A DNA stretch of 13,292 nt from Desulfovibrio sp. GTDB taxonomy: Bacteria; Desulfobacterota; Desulfovibrionia; Desulfovibrionales; Desulfovibrionaceae. Where the stretch lies: positions 1 to 13,292 of the forward strand of contig DONZ01000145.1 of the NCBI GenBank assembly GCA_003512875.1, given 5' to 3'. The position numbers were made by a program, and so were the translations under genes. The notes under the pieces are model-generated. The model did not search any database and had not been told where the DNA came from. It saw only the letters and a program-made list of their open reading frames with translations. Each line of letters begins with the position of its first letter. The stretch's first letter is position 1. Shown in pieces: positions 6,617 through 13,292 of this stretch.

Positions 6617-7474
6617 ATGAGCCAAATTACCGCTTCCATGGTGAAAGACCTTCGCGAAAAAACCGGCGCAGGCATGATGGACTGCAAAAAAGCGCTCCAA
6701 GAAAGTGGTGCCGATATTGAAAAAGCTGTTGACTGGCTTCGTCAAAAAGGTCTTGCAAAAGCTGCAAAACGTGCAGACCGCGCCGCCGAAGAAGGCATCA
6801 TCATCCTCAAAACCTCCGGTGACAACAAAAAAGCCGTTGCCGTTGAAGTGAAGTGCGAAACCGACTTTGTCGCCCGCGGCGATAAATTTATTGAATTTGC
6901 CAAAGATGTTGTCGAACACGCTTTCGACAATTTCACAAACGATGTTGAAGAAATGCTCAGCCATAGTTTCAGAGGCACGACCATGAAAGAAGCTATCGGT
7001 GAAGCCGTTGCCGCTATCGGTGAAAACATTCTTCTCGGCAAAGCCCACAAAGCGGAATGCTCCGAAGGCGTTGTCGGCGCTTATGTCCACTCAAACGGCA
7101 AACTTGCCGCCTTGGTCGAAGTCCGCACCACCGGCAACGAAGCAGCCGCTCTTGAATTTGCCAAAAACGTGGCAATGCAAGTTGTTGCAACAAGCCCTAT
7201 CGCTCTTAGCGCCGAAAGCGTCGACCCGGCTCTTTTGGAAAGAGAACGCGAAGTTTACCGCAACAAAGCAAAAGAGGAAGGCAAACCCGACAATATTATT
7301 GACAAAATCGCAGACGGTGCTGTGAAAAAATACTGCAAAGAAATTTGCCTCATGGAACAAGCCTATATCCGTGATGACAAAATGAGCATCGCCGATTACC
7401 AAAAACAAGCTTCCAAAGAAGCCGGTGCCGAATTTACCATTATCGGTTTCCAACGCATTGTTCTTGGTGAATAA
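6617..7474 (+). CDS. tsf: Elongation factor Ts
   Basis: A 285-residue EF-Ts, the guanine nucleotide exchange factor for EF-Tu. The N-terminal module (about 1-50) contains LREKTGAGMMDCKKAL (12-27). The core carries the signature TDFVAR (82-87), whose Asp-Phe contacts the EF-Tu magnesium site. The C-terminal half includes the dimerisation and coiled-coil region (about 180-265). Length agrees with the full two-subdomain form (E. coli 283). A GGAG ribosome site sits 8 bases before the ATG. It follows rpsB after a hairpin-containing spacer, the usual partnership. A strong terminator follows. Confidence 0.98.
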   Translation: MSQITASMVKDLREKTGAGMMDCKKALQESGADIEKAVDWLRQKGLAKAAKRADRAAEEGIIILKTSGDNKKAVAVEVKCETDFVARGDKFIEFAKDVVEHAFDNFTNDVEEMLSHSFRGTTMKEAIGEAVAAIGENILLGKAHKAECSEGVVGAYVHSNGKLAALVEVRTTGNEAAALEFAKNVAMQVVATSPIALSAESVDPALLEREREVYRNKAKEEGKPDNIIDKIADGAVKKYCKEICLMEQAYIRDDKMSIADYQKQASKEAGAEFTIIGFQRIVLGE

Positions 7475-7499
7475 TTCAAGTTTTTGCTTGAAATTTTAT

Positions 7500-7534
7500 A
7501 AAAAATAAGGCAGGATTAACCTGTCTTATTTTTT
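7500..7534 (+). terminator. Strong intrinsic terminator after tsf
   Basis: The segment 7500-7514 (AAAAAATAAGGCAGG) pairs with 7520-7534 (CCTGTCTTATTTTTT) around an ATTAA loop: fifteen pairs including one G-U. The descending arm ends in six T residues. The A-rich ascending arm would let it work on the opposite strand too. A smaller hairpin, TTCAAG (7475-7480) with CTTGAA (7487-7492), lies just before it. It should end most rpsB-tsf transcripts and leaves only 24 bases before the next gene. Confidence 0.85.
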
Positions 7535-7558
7535 ATGTGAAATAAATAAAAAAGATTT

Positions 7559-8389
7559 ATGGTAGAAAAAAAAGCCAAACTGACTGCCCTGATTATTGTT
7601 TTAAATGGAGAAAGGACTATTGGTTCTTGTCTTCAATCTTTGGCTTTTTGTGACAACATTGTTGTTATTGATTCTTTCAGCATGGATAAAACAAAAGAAA
7701 TCTGTCAGGAACACAAAGCGTTTTTTGTTGAAAACCCGTTCAAAGGCTATATGGAGCAAATCCGGTTCGGTATTGACTGGATACAAAAAAACGCCCCTTC
7801 CGAATGGATTTTTTTCTTGGACTGCGACGAAATCTGCTCTTTGGAACTCAAAGAAAAAATCCAAAAAGCCCTTGCCCACAATTCGCCCGTTTCCGCCTAT
7901 CAAGTTTCCCGCCTCACATGGTACTATGACAGGTTTCTCCGCCACGGGGGCATGTATCCCGACCGGCTGTTCCGTCTTTTCAAACCGGAAGCTATCGAAA
8001 TATCCCAAAAAAACGGGCACCCTGTCTATATTCCCACAAAGGAACACGGCATTTTAGACGGCGATTTGCTTCATTATTCTTATGAAAGTTTCACGCACCA
8101 AATGCAAAAAATCAACGGATATGCGACACGCGGCGCAAATTCCATGCGGGCGGAAGAAAAAAAAGGAGGGCTTGCAAAAGCGCTTTTCCACTCCTTTTGG
8201 CGTTTTTTCGCCATGTACGCTCTCAAAAAAGGCTTTTTAGACGGAAAAGCCGGATTTATCAACGCCTGTCACATCGCTTTTTATACATTTTTAAAATATA
8301 TCCGCATAGACGAAGGAACATGGGGCAAACCTTTTGTCCAAAGTCTGTCAGAGTTAGCAACCAACAAACAAAAAAAGGAAAAACAATGA
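7559..8389 (+). CDS. Glycosyltransferase family 2, WaaE/KdtX-like (LPS core type)
   Basis: A 276-residue GT-A fold glycosyltransferase. The N-terminus has [19 protein letters not shown] (10-28), then [12 protein letters not shown] (34-45) and the metal-binding LDCDE (87-91). The family-typical block [18 protein letters not shown] (124-141) and HYSYESF (172-178) match WaaE/KdtX-type sugar transferases of the lipopolysaccharide core. Hydrophobic and basic C-terminal helices (about 208-250) suggest contact with the inner membrane. The donor and acceptor sugars cannot be assigned. The ribosome site is poor (AAAAAAGATTT). Its TGA overlaps the pyrH ATG by four bases (ATGA). A strong terminator lies just upstream, so a local promoter or readthrough is needed; TATAAA at 7497-7502 with TTCAAG at 7475-7480 (16-base spacer) is a weak candidate. 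Confidence 0.87.
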   Translation: MVEKKAKLTALIIVLNGERTIGSCLQSLAFCDNIVVIDSFSMDKTKEICQEHKAFFVENPFKGYMEQIRFGIDWIQKNAPSEWIFFLDCDEICSLELKEKIQKALAHNSPVSAYQVSRLTWYYDRFLRHGGMYPDRLFRLFKPEAIEISQKNGHPVYIPTKEHGILDGDLLHYSYESFTHQMQKINGYATRGANSMRAEEKKGGLAKALFHSFWRFFAMYALKKGFLDGKAGFINACHIAFYTFLKYIRIDEGTWGKPFVQSLSELATNKQKKEKQ

Positions 8390-9102
8390 GCAAGTTAAAG
8401 TATCGCCGTATTATGCTGAAATTGAGCGGTGAATCCTTAGCTGGTGAAAAAGGCTTTGGTATCAATCCCGAAACAGTGACTGCCATTTGCAAAGAAATTG
8501 CTGATGTTGCCGATATGGGGCTTGAACTTGTCCTTGTTATCGGCGGCGGAAATATTTTCCGCGGCATTTCCTCTTCTGCCAAAGGAATGGAAAGGGCGAC
8601 GGCTGATTATATGGGCATGCTCGCCACAATTTTAAATGCCATGGCGGTCCAAGACGCCCTTGAAAAAATGGGAAAACCCACCCGTGTTCTTTCCGCTATT
8701 GAAACAACGGAACTTTGCGAACCGTATATCCGCCGCAAAGGACTCAGCCACTTGGAAAAAAGCCGTATCGTCATTTGTGCCGGCGGAACGGGAAACCCCT
8801 ATTTTACGACTGATACCGCTGCCGCCCTGCGCGCCATGGAACTTCGCTGCGAAGCTATCATCAAAGCCACGCGTGTTGACGGCATTTATGATAAGGACCC
8901 TGAAAAACACAGCGACGCCGTACGCTTTAATCGCATCACGTACAAAGAAACCCTCGATAAGGAACTGAAAGTTATGGACGCAACGGCGATAACGCTCGCC
9001 CGTGAAAATAAAATGCCTATTATTGTTTGCAATATTTTAGGCGGTAATATAAAAAAAGTTATCTGTGGTGAAAACATAGGAACAATTGTTGAAGGAGAAT
9101 AA
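8386..9102 (+). CDS. pyrH: UMP kinase
   Basis: A 238-residue bacterial UMP kinase of the amino-acid kinase fold, converting UMP to UDP with ATP. Visible blocks are KLSGESLAG (12-20) for phosphate binding, [10 protein letters not shown] (51-60), [18 protein letters not shown] (75-92), [18 protein letters not shown] (133-150) and [13 protein letters not shown] (160-172), all classic for PyrH. The start at 8386 is chosen because homology begins at [12 protein letters not shown] and an AAGGA site lies 7 bases upstream; the same frame stays open upstream to 8197 but overlaps the glycosyltransferase gene. The ATGA overlap suggests translational coupling to that gene. frr follows after a single base. 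The enzyme is usually hexameric and allosterically regulated by GTP and UTP in proteobacterial relatives. Confidence 0.98.
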   Translation: MSKLKYRRIMLKLSGESLAGEKGFGINPETVTAICKEIADVADMGLELVLVIGGGNIFRGISSSAKGMERATADYMGMLATILNAMAVQDALEKMGKPTRVLSAIETTELCEPYIRRKGLSHLEKSRIVICAGGTGNPYFTTDTAAALRAMELRCEAIIKATRVDGIYDKDPEKHSDAVRFNRITYKETLDKELKVMDATAITLARENKMPIIVCNILGGNIKKVICGENIGTIVEGE

Positions 9103-9103
9103 T

Positions 9104-9670
9104 ATGGATATGGATAAAGATACACTCATGCTTGACGCAGAAGAACGTATGGAAAAAGCGCTTCTCGCTCTTGATAAGGAATTTGCGAAGCTCCGCACGG
9201 GACGCGCCTCCACGTCCTTGGTTGACAATATCAAAGTCGATTATTACGGAACACTTACCCCAGTTCAGCAAATGTCAACAGTATCTTGCCCTGACAGCCG
9301 TACTGTGACCATTCAGCCTTGGGATAAGGGGGCAATGGCTCTTATTGAAAAAGCAATCTTAAATTCCGACCTTGGGCTGAACCCGCAAAACGATGGTAAA
9401 GTCGTGCGCATTTCCATTCCGCCCCTTACCGAAGACCGCCGCAAGGAGCTGGTGAAAGTCTGCAAAAAATATACTGAAGAATCAAAAGTGGCTATCCGCA
9501 ATGTTCGCCGCGATGTTAACGACGGCATGAAAAAACTTGAAAAAGATAAGGTGCTCAGCGAGGACGAACTCAAAAAAGCCATGGACGACATTCAAAAAAT
9601 AACGGATTCCTATGTTGCCAAAGCTGACCAAAAAGCGGCTGCAAAAGAAAAAGAAATTATGGAAATTTAA
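9104..9670 (+). CDS. frr: Ribosome recycling factor
   Basis: A 188-residue RRF which, with EF-G, splits post-termination ribosomes. Domain I helices frame the protein. KLRTGRAS (29-36), [12 protein letters not shown] (45-56), the GLNPQNDG turn (91-98), [14 protein letters not shown] (105-118) and [10 protein letters not shown] (131-140) are hallmark blocks. Length matches E. coli RRF (185). The ATG at 9104 has GGAG 6 bases upstream, in a stretch that overlaps the end of pyrH; a second in-frame ATG at 9110 is possible but less well spaced. The gene is one base after pyrH. A terminator-like hairpin follows directly. Confidence 0.98.
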   Translation: MDMDKDTLMLDAEERMEKALLALDKEFAKLRTGRASTSLVDNIKVDYYGTLTPVQQMSTVSCPDSRTVTIQPWDKGAMALIEKAILNSDLGLNPQNDGKVVRISIPPLTEDRRKELVKVCKKYTEESKVAIRNVRRDVNDGMKKLEKDKVLSEDELKKAMDDIQKITDSYVAKADQKAAAKEKEIMEI

Positions 9671-9699
9671 AAAAGCATGGCTCTTTAGCCATGCTTTTT
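9670..9699 (+). terminator. Terminator-like hairpin between frr and uppS
   Basis: AAAAGCATGGC (9671-9681) pairs with GCCATGCTTTT (9688-9698) around a TCTTTA loop, with one more A-T pair outside. The last T residues of the stem double as a short U-tract. It starts at the frr stop codon. uppS begins only 17 bases beyond it, and no promoter is evident between them, so partial termination with readthrough is the likely effect. Confidence 0.75.
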
Positions 9700-9715
9700 A
9701 CAAGGATTTGAGGAA

Positions 9716-10495
9716 ATGACACTACCAAAGCACATAGCTATCATTATGGACGGCAATGGCAGATGGGCGAAACAAAGAGGGCTTTCCCGGAGCGAAGGGC
9801 ATTTGGCAGGTGCAAATACGGTTGAACTTGTCATAAAAGAATGTTTACGCCATAAAATTCCTCATCTTTCTTTATATAGTTTTTCCACGGAAAACTGGAA
9901 TAGACCGAAAGAAGAAGTTGATTATCTTTTTAACTTGTTTTGCCAATTCGTTGAAAGCAAACTCCCCCTGATGCTTGAGGAAAACATACGGTTTTCCATG
10001 ATCGGCGACAAAAGCGAATTGCCGGAAGAAGCGCAAAACGCTTTGGAAAACGCCATTGAAAAAACAAAACATTGCAAAAAACTGGAATTAACGCTTGCCA
10101 TCAACTATTCCGGAACACAGGAAATCCTCCATGCTGTCCGCCAAAGCGTCGGTGAAATTCTAAACCAAGAACAGCATAAGGAAAAAATTCAAGATCTTAT
10201 TCAAAAAAATGAGAGTGAAGCCGTTATTTCCTATCTGACTTCGCTTTTTGACAAAAACCATTATACAGAGCAAAATTTACGCAATAACCTCTATTTGCCC
10301 TATTTGCCAAATCCTGATTTGATTATCCGCACAAGCGGAGAATTGCGGCTCAGCAATTTTTATCTGCTCCAAGCAGCCTATTCTGAATTTTATTTTACAG
10401 AAACGTTTTGGCCTGATTTTTCCGAACAGGATTTTGAAAATGCCCTTATTGCGTATCAAAACAGAAATCGCCGATTCGGAAAAATTGACAAATAA
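9716..10495 (+). CDS. uppS: Isoprenyl transferase (undecaprenyl diphosphate synthase)
   Basis: A 259-residue cis-prenyltransferase that condenses isopentenyl diphosphate units onto farnesyl diphosphate to give the C55 lipid carrier for peptidoglycan and LPS assembly. HIAIIMDGNGRWA (6-18) includes the catalytic Asp12. SFSTENWNRP (55-64) and the substrate-binding RTSGELRLSNFYLLQAAYSE (205-224) are intact. One block differs from the family: the usual NYGGR motif reads NYSGT (130-134). A roughly 30-residue Gln/Glu/Lys-rich stretch (about 148-180) is variable in the family. AAGGA lies 9 bases before the ATG, while GAGGA lies too close. The enzyme is cytosolic and membrane-associated. cdsA follows after 9 bases. 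Confidence 0.96.
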   Translation: MTLPKHIAIIMDGNGRWAKQRGLSRSEGHLAGANTVELVIKECLRHKIPHLSLYSFSTENWNRPKEEVDYLFNLFCQFVESKLPLMLEENIRFSMIGDKSELPEEAQNALENAIEKTKHCKKLELTLAINYSGTQEILHAVRQSVGEILNQEQHKEKIQDLIQKNESEAVISYLTSLFDKNHYTEQNLRNNLYLPYLPNPDLIIRTSGELRLSNFYLLQAAYSEFYFTETFWPDFSEQDFENALIAYQNRNRRFGKIDK

Positions 10496-10504
10496 GGATT
10501 CATT

Positions 10505-11323
10505 ATGGCTGAATCAAAATTTTCTGCAGTAAAAACACGGATAAGAACAGCTCTTATTTTAGTTTTAATTCTTTCGATTGTCCTATATTTGGGTGAAACA
10601 GCAATTTATGCGTTCATTTGCCTTGTTTCTCTGCTTGCCCAATGGGAATTTCTTTCTCTTTTTTATCCCGGAAAAGAAAAACTGCATTTTAAAATTCTTT
10701 TTTGCGGGCTTGGAGTTTTCCATTTCCTCCTTTCCTATTTTTTACCTGCCTTACCCCTTGTTTTCAATATCTGCGCCGTCGCCCTCATCAGCGCGTTTAC
10801 AGCCCTTGCCGGCTTCACCCATGAAAACGCTTGGGACAATATGAAAAAAGCGGGACTCGGCTTTATCTCATTCATCTATCTCCCTGTTGTTTTCAGCTTT
10901 ATGAGCAAATTTTCCCTTATGCAGCAATTCCTTGTCTTACTCATTCCCATTGCTTCCGATACGTTTGCCTATTTTGTAGGGATAGCCTTCGGCAGACATA
11001 AGATTTGGGTTTCCGTCAGCCCCAAAAAAAGCGTTGAAGGCTGTGCCGCAGGTTTGCTCGTTTCCATTTTGATACTGCTCTATTTCGCCTATTGCCAGCA
11101 TGTTGTCACCGCCCCGTTCCCTCTTTTGCTGCTCTTAGGCATCACGTTAGGCGTATTGGCGCAGCTTGGCGATTTTTTCGAATCCGCCCTCAAAAGAACC
11201 GTTGCTATCAAAGACTCCGGAACGCTTCTTGCCGGACACGGCGGAGTATTGGACAGAACGGACAGCCTTCTTTTCACCATTACGGGCTTTGAACTTTTCA
11301 CACTTCTTTTAAGTGTTTTATAA
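10505..11323 (+). CDS. cdsA: Phosphatidate cytidylyltransferase
   Basis: A 272-residue integral membrane enzyme making CDP-diacylglycerol from CTP and phosphatidic acid, the branch point of phospholipid synthesis. Most of the protein is hydrophobic, with about seven or eight membrane segments. SDTFAYFVG (151-159), SPKKSVEG (172-179), LGDFFESALKR (221-231) and the diagnostic IKDSGTLLAGHGGVLDRTDS (235-254) match the CDP-diglyceride synthetase signature, including the paired acidic residues that hold metal. Length is within the family range (E. coli 285). AAGGA lies 6 bases before the ATG. It sits between uppS and dxr with almost no spacing, as in many Gram-negative genomes. Confidence 0.97.
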   Translation: MAESKFSAVKTRIRTALILVLILSIVLYLGETAIYAFICLVSLLAQWEFLSLFYPGKEKLHFKILFCGLGVFHFLLSYFLPALPLVFNICAVALISAFTALAGFTHENAWDNMKKAGLGFISFIYLPVVFSFMSKFSLMQQFLVLLIPIASDTFAYFVGIAFGRHKIWVSVSPKKSVEGCAAGLLVSILILLYFAYCQHVVTAPFPLLLLLGITLGVLAQLGDFFESALKRTVAIKDSGTLLAGHGGVLDRTDSLLFTITGFELFTLLLSVL

Positions 11324-11325
11324 TC

Positions 11326-12549
11326 ATGCAATATATCAGTCCGCTCAATACTGTTCCGACAACTTTTCCCAAAAAAATCGCCCTGATGGGGAGTACCGGA
11401 ACGATTGGCTCGAACGCTTTGGCGGTTATCCGGGAAAGCAAAGAATTTTTTCAGGTCATTGCCCTTGCGGGCGGAAAAAACGTTAAGAAATTGGCGGAAC
11501 AAGCCAATGAATTTACGCCTCCGTACCTTGCTTTGCAATTTGAACAAGACATTCCGAAATTGAAGGAATTGCTCAAACCTCGTTACGCTCCCATAATTTT
11601 ACACGGCAAACAAGGCTATTCACAAATAAGTTCCTTGCAGGAAACCGACATCGTGCTTTCCGCCCAAGTCGGCGCGGCAGGGCTGGCGGCGACGGTTTCC
11701 GCCGTCAGCGCGGGCAAACATGTCGCTTTGGCCAATAAGGAATCCCTTGTGCTTGCAGGCGGCTACCTCCGCAAACTCGCCCATGAGAAAAACGCCAACA
11801 TCATTCCGGTTGATTCGGAACATTACGCCCTTTTTCAATGCTTAGCCCCGCATTTTGCGCAGGCGGACACAGTAAAATCCCTTATTCTTACTGCATCGGG
11901 CGGTCCTTTTCACGGCAAATCCAAAGAATTTTTGGAACACGTCACCGTTGAAGACGCCCTCAAACACCCCAACTGGAAAATGGGGGCAAAAATCACAATC
12001 GATTCCGCAAGCCTCATGAACAAAGGTTTGGAAGTCATTGAAGCCTGCCATTTATACGGCGTGAATTTGAAGCAGGTGGAAGTAGTCGTCCACCCTCAAT
12101 CCATCATACACTCTTTGGTTTCCTGGCAAGACGGCTCAATCACAGCCCAGCTGGCGACGCCGGACATGAAATTGCCCATTTGCGCGGCTTTTTCCTATCC
12201 CGGCATGCTGACCCAAAAAAATAACAGTGTCGCAAGTCTTGACTTAACGGCGCAAGGACTTAATTTTTATAAACCGAACAAAGAGCTTTTCCCCTGTTTG
12301 GATTTGGCATACCAGGCTTTTGTCCAAGAATTGTGCATTGAACTCAATGCCGCCAATGAAATAGCCGTTGAACGCTTTTTGCAAAAAGACATCCAATTTT
12401 TGCAAATTCCGCAGCTCATTCATGATATGCTTTGCCATGCCTCAAAATTGCCCAAAATATCATTGTTATCCCATACCATTGAAACGGCATTGAATAGTAT
12501 TGAAGAACGCGACGCACATATCCGCGAACAAGCCAAAAACTGGCATTAA
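11326..12549 (+). CDS. dxr: 1-deoxy-D-xylulose-5-phosphate reductoisomerase
   Basis: A 407-residue enzyme for the first committed step of the MEP pathway, turning DXP into 2-C-methyl-D-erythritol 4-phosphate with NADPH. The nucleotide-binding GSTGTIG is at 22-28, ALANKES at 134-140, and the metal ligands lie in VDSEH (162-166). TASGGPF is at 189-195. The active-site loop HPNWKMG (214-220) and DSASLMNKGLEVIEA (226-240) bind substrate phosphate and metal. VVHPQSIIHSLV (254-265) is the flexible cap. The residue after DSEH is Tyr, where Ser or Asn is more usual. The N-terminus is about 15 residues longer than in E. coli. The ATG is two bases after the cdsA stop, and no convincing ribosome site is seen, so coupling to cdsA is likely. 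Its product pathway supplies UppS. Confidence 0.97.
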   Translation: MQYISPLNTVPTTFPKKIALMGSTGTIGSNALAVIRESKEFFQVIALAGGKNVKKLAEQANEFTPPYLALQFEQDIPKLKELLKPRYAPIILHGKQGYSQISSLQETDIVLSAQVGAAGLAATVSAVSAGKHVALANKESLVLAGGYLRKLAHEKNANIIPVDSEHYALFQCLAPHFAQADTVKSLILTASGGPFHGKSKEFLEHVTVEDALKHPNWKMGAKITIDSASLMNKGLEVIEACHLYGVNLKQVEVVVHPQSIIHSLVSWQDGSITAQLATPDMKLPICAAFSYPGMLTQKNNSVASLDLTAQGLNFYKPNKELFPCLDLAYQAFVQELCIELNAANEIAVERFLQKDIQFLQIPQLIHDMLCHASKLPKISLLSHTIETALNSIEERDAHIREQAKNWH

Positions 12550-12570
12550 CCTTTAACCCTGTAAAGACCT

Positions 12571-13292
12571 ATGGATTTCATTATTTCAATTTTTTCACAT
12601 TTAGATTCCGTCATCGCAATCATACTGGTTTTAGGCGGATTGATTTTTATCCATGAACTGGGACATTTTCTTGCTTTTCGCTCTTTAGGCGTCGGCATTG
12701 TCACATTTTCCATCGGCATGGGTCCCAAAATTTGGGGCGTCAAAAAAGGCAAAACAACCTATCAAATCGCGGCGTTTCCTTTCGGCGGTTATGTAGCCGC
12801 TGTCGGCGAATACAGCAAGGACGTGGAAGAAATAGGCTTTACCCAAGAAGAAGCCGTCAGCAACAGACCTGCATGGCAGCGCATGTATTTCGCCTTTGCC
12901 GGACCTTTTGCCAATTTGCTCACGGCTTGGGCGATTTATACGCTCCTTGCCTTCACCAGCGGCATGAACATACTGCTTCCGCAAGTCGGGGCTCTGCTTC
13001 CTGATTCCCCTGCCATGTCAGCAGGTTTGCAGGAAAAAGACCTTATCGTCGCCATTGACGGCAAAACCGTTTCCTCCTGGAATGAAGTTCCTGACATTGT
13101 CAACAATTCCGGCGGAAAAACCATGAAGTTCACCATTGAAAGAAATAATGAAAATATGGATGTTCTCATTGACCCCCAAAAAATGCCCCGTCTGAATATT
13201 TTCGGTGAAGAGGAAATTGCGTGGCTTATCGGCATACAGCCCATGGGAACCGTCCGCACCGAAGAACTCGGTTTTGCAGCCTCCCTCAAACA
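12571..13292 (+). CDS. rseP: RseP-type site-2 intramembrane zinc metalloprotease (3' end outside window)
   Basis: From the ATG at 12571 the frame stays open for 240 codons to the right edge. The first membrane segment carries the zinc-binding HELGH (28-32). FPFGGYVAAVGE (69-80) is the conserved loop after it, and the second membrane segment follows GPFANLL (111-117). Residues about 133-205 form a PDZ domain (GLQEKDLIVAIDGKTV at 152-167). The C-terminal part, with the second catalytic Asp motif and last membrane helices, is missing, so roughly the first two-thirds is seen. RseP homologues cut anti-sigma factors and leftover signal peptides within the inner membrane. The start is 21 bases after dxr and has no strong ribosome site. 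Gene order after dxr is the usual one. Confidence 0.95.
   Translation, partial: MDFIISIFSHLDSVIAIILVLGGLIFIHELGHFLAFRSLGVGIVTFSIGMGPKIWGVKKGKTTYQIAAFPFGGYVAAVGEYSKDVEEIGFTQEEAVSNRPAWQRMYFAFAGPFANLLTAWAIYTLLAFTSGMNILLPQVGALLPDSPAMSAGLQEKDLIVAIDGKTVSSWNEVPDIVNNSGGKTMKFTIERNNENMDVLIDPQKMPRLNIFGEEEIAWLIGIQPMGTVRTEELGFAASLK

Noticed and set aside
6587..7453. Two minus-strand frames across tsf (6587-7090 and 7091-7453)
   Set aside because: Both are mirror frames of EF-Ts with Phe-rich low-complexity translations and no initiation signals.
8197..8385. Upstream extension of the pyrH frame to an ATG at 8197
   Set aside because: The extra 63 residues overlap the glycosyltransferase gene in another frame and look unlike PyrH; the ATG at 8386 has a good ribosome site and matches family length.
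1..13292. Search for tRNA, rRNA, CRISPR, insertion sequences, attachment sites or phage genes
   Set aside because: No cloverleaf-like gene, regularly spaced repeat, transposase, integrase or terminal inverted repeat was recognised by eye; a tRNA or CRISPR scan would settle it.

Overview
This window looks like a chromosomal housekeeping region of a moderately low-GC member of the Desulfovibrionaceae (Desulfobacterota). Three things point there. The adenylate kinase carries a Cys-X5-His-X15-Cys-X2-Cys metal site at the same residue numbers (129/135/151/154) described for Desulfovibrio gigas adenylate kinase. The gene order rpsB, tsf, pyrH, frr, uppS, cdsA, dxr, rseP is typical of such genomes. 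The proteins are Gram-negative in type. The genus is not determinable from this alone; the base composition suggests one of the lower-GC, gut-type lineages, and that is inference.

Layout. Bases 1-3165 are on the minus strand. A four-gene run is read right to left: a CoA-binding protein, a YkgJ-type cysteine-cluster protein, an unusual J-domain protein, then adenylate kinase. It is closed by an intrinsic terminator at about 367-393. Beyond the terminator lies the 5' part of a cysteine hydrolase (isochorismatase/nicotinamidase fold), cut by the left edge. Bases 3166-3312 are a divergent intergenic region. From 3313 everything is on the plus strand. First comes an M24 metallopeptidase and a DUF3089 alpha/beta-hydrolase (probable two-gene operon). 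A 203-base gene-free stretch follows, with a probable promoter and structured leader. Then come rpsB and tsf, a WaaE/KdtX-like glycosyltransferase overlapping pyrH by four bases, frr, uppS, cdsA, dxr and the 5' two-thirds or so of rseP, which runs off the right edge.

How the genes fit together. rpsB, tsf and frr serve translation. PyrH makes UDP for nucleotide and nucleotide-sugar supply. Dxr starts the MEP isoprenoid route whose products feed UppS, which makes the C55 lipid carrier. CdsA makes CDP-diacylglycerol for phospholipids. RseP is an intramembrane protease. The glycosyltransferase probably acts on the LPS core, so the plus-strand block joins translation with envelope building. Three hairpins (after rpsB, after tsf, after frr) divide the block and probably set relative expression.

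I found no mobile elements, CRISPR arrays, tRNA or rRNA genes, and no convincing undescribed defence or secretion system. The points most worth checking are the metal-binding adenylate kinase, the non-standard J-domain protein, the rpsB leader RNA, and the glycosyltransferase coupled to pyrH behind a strong terminator.
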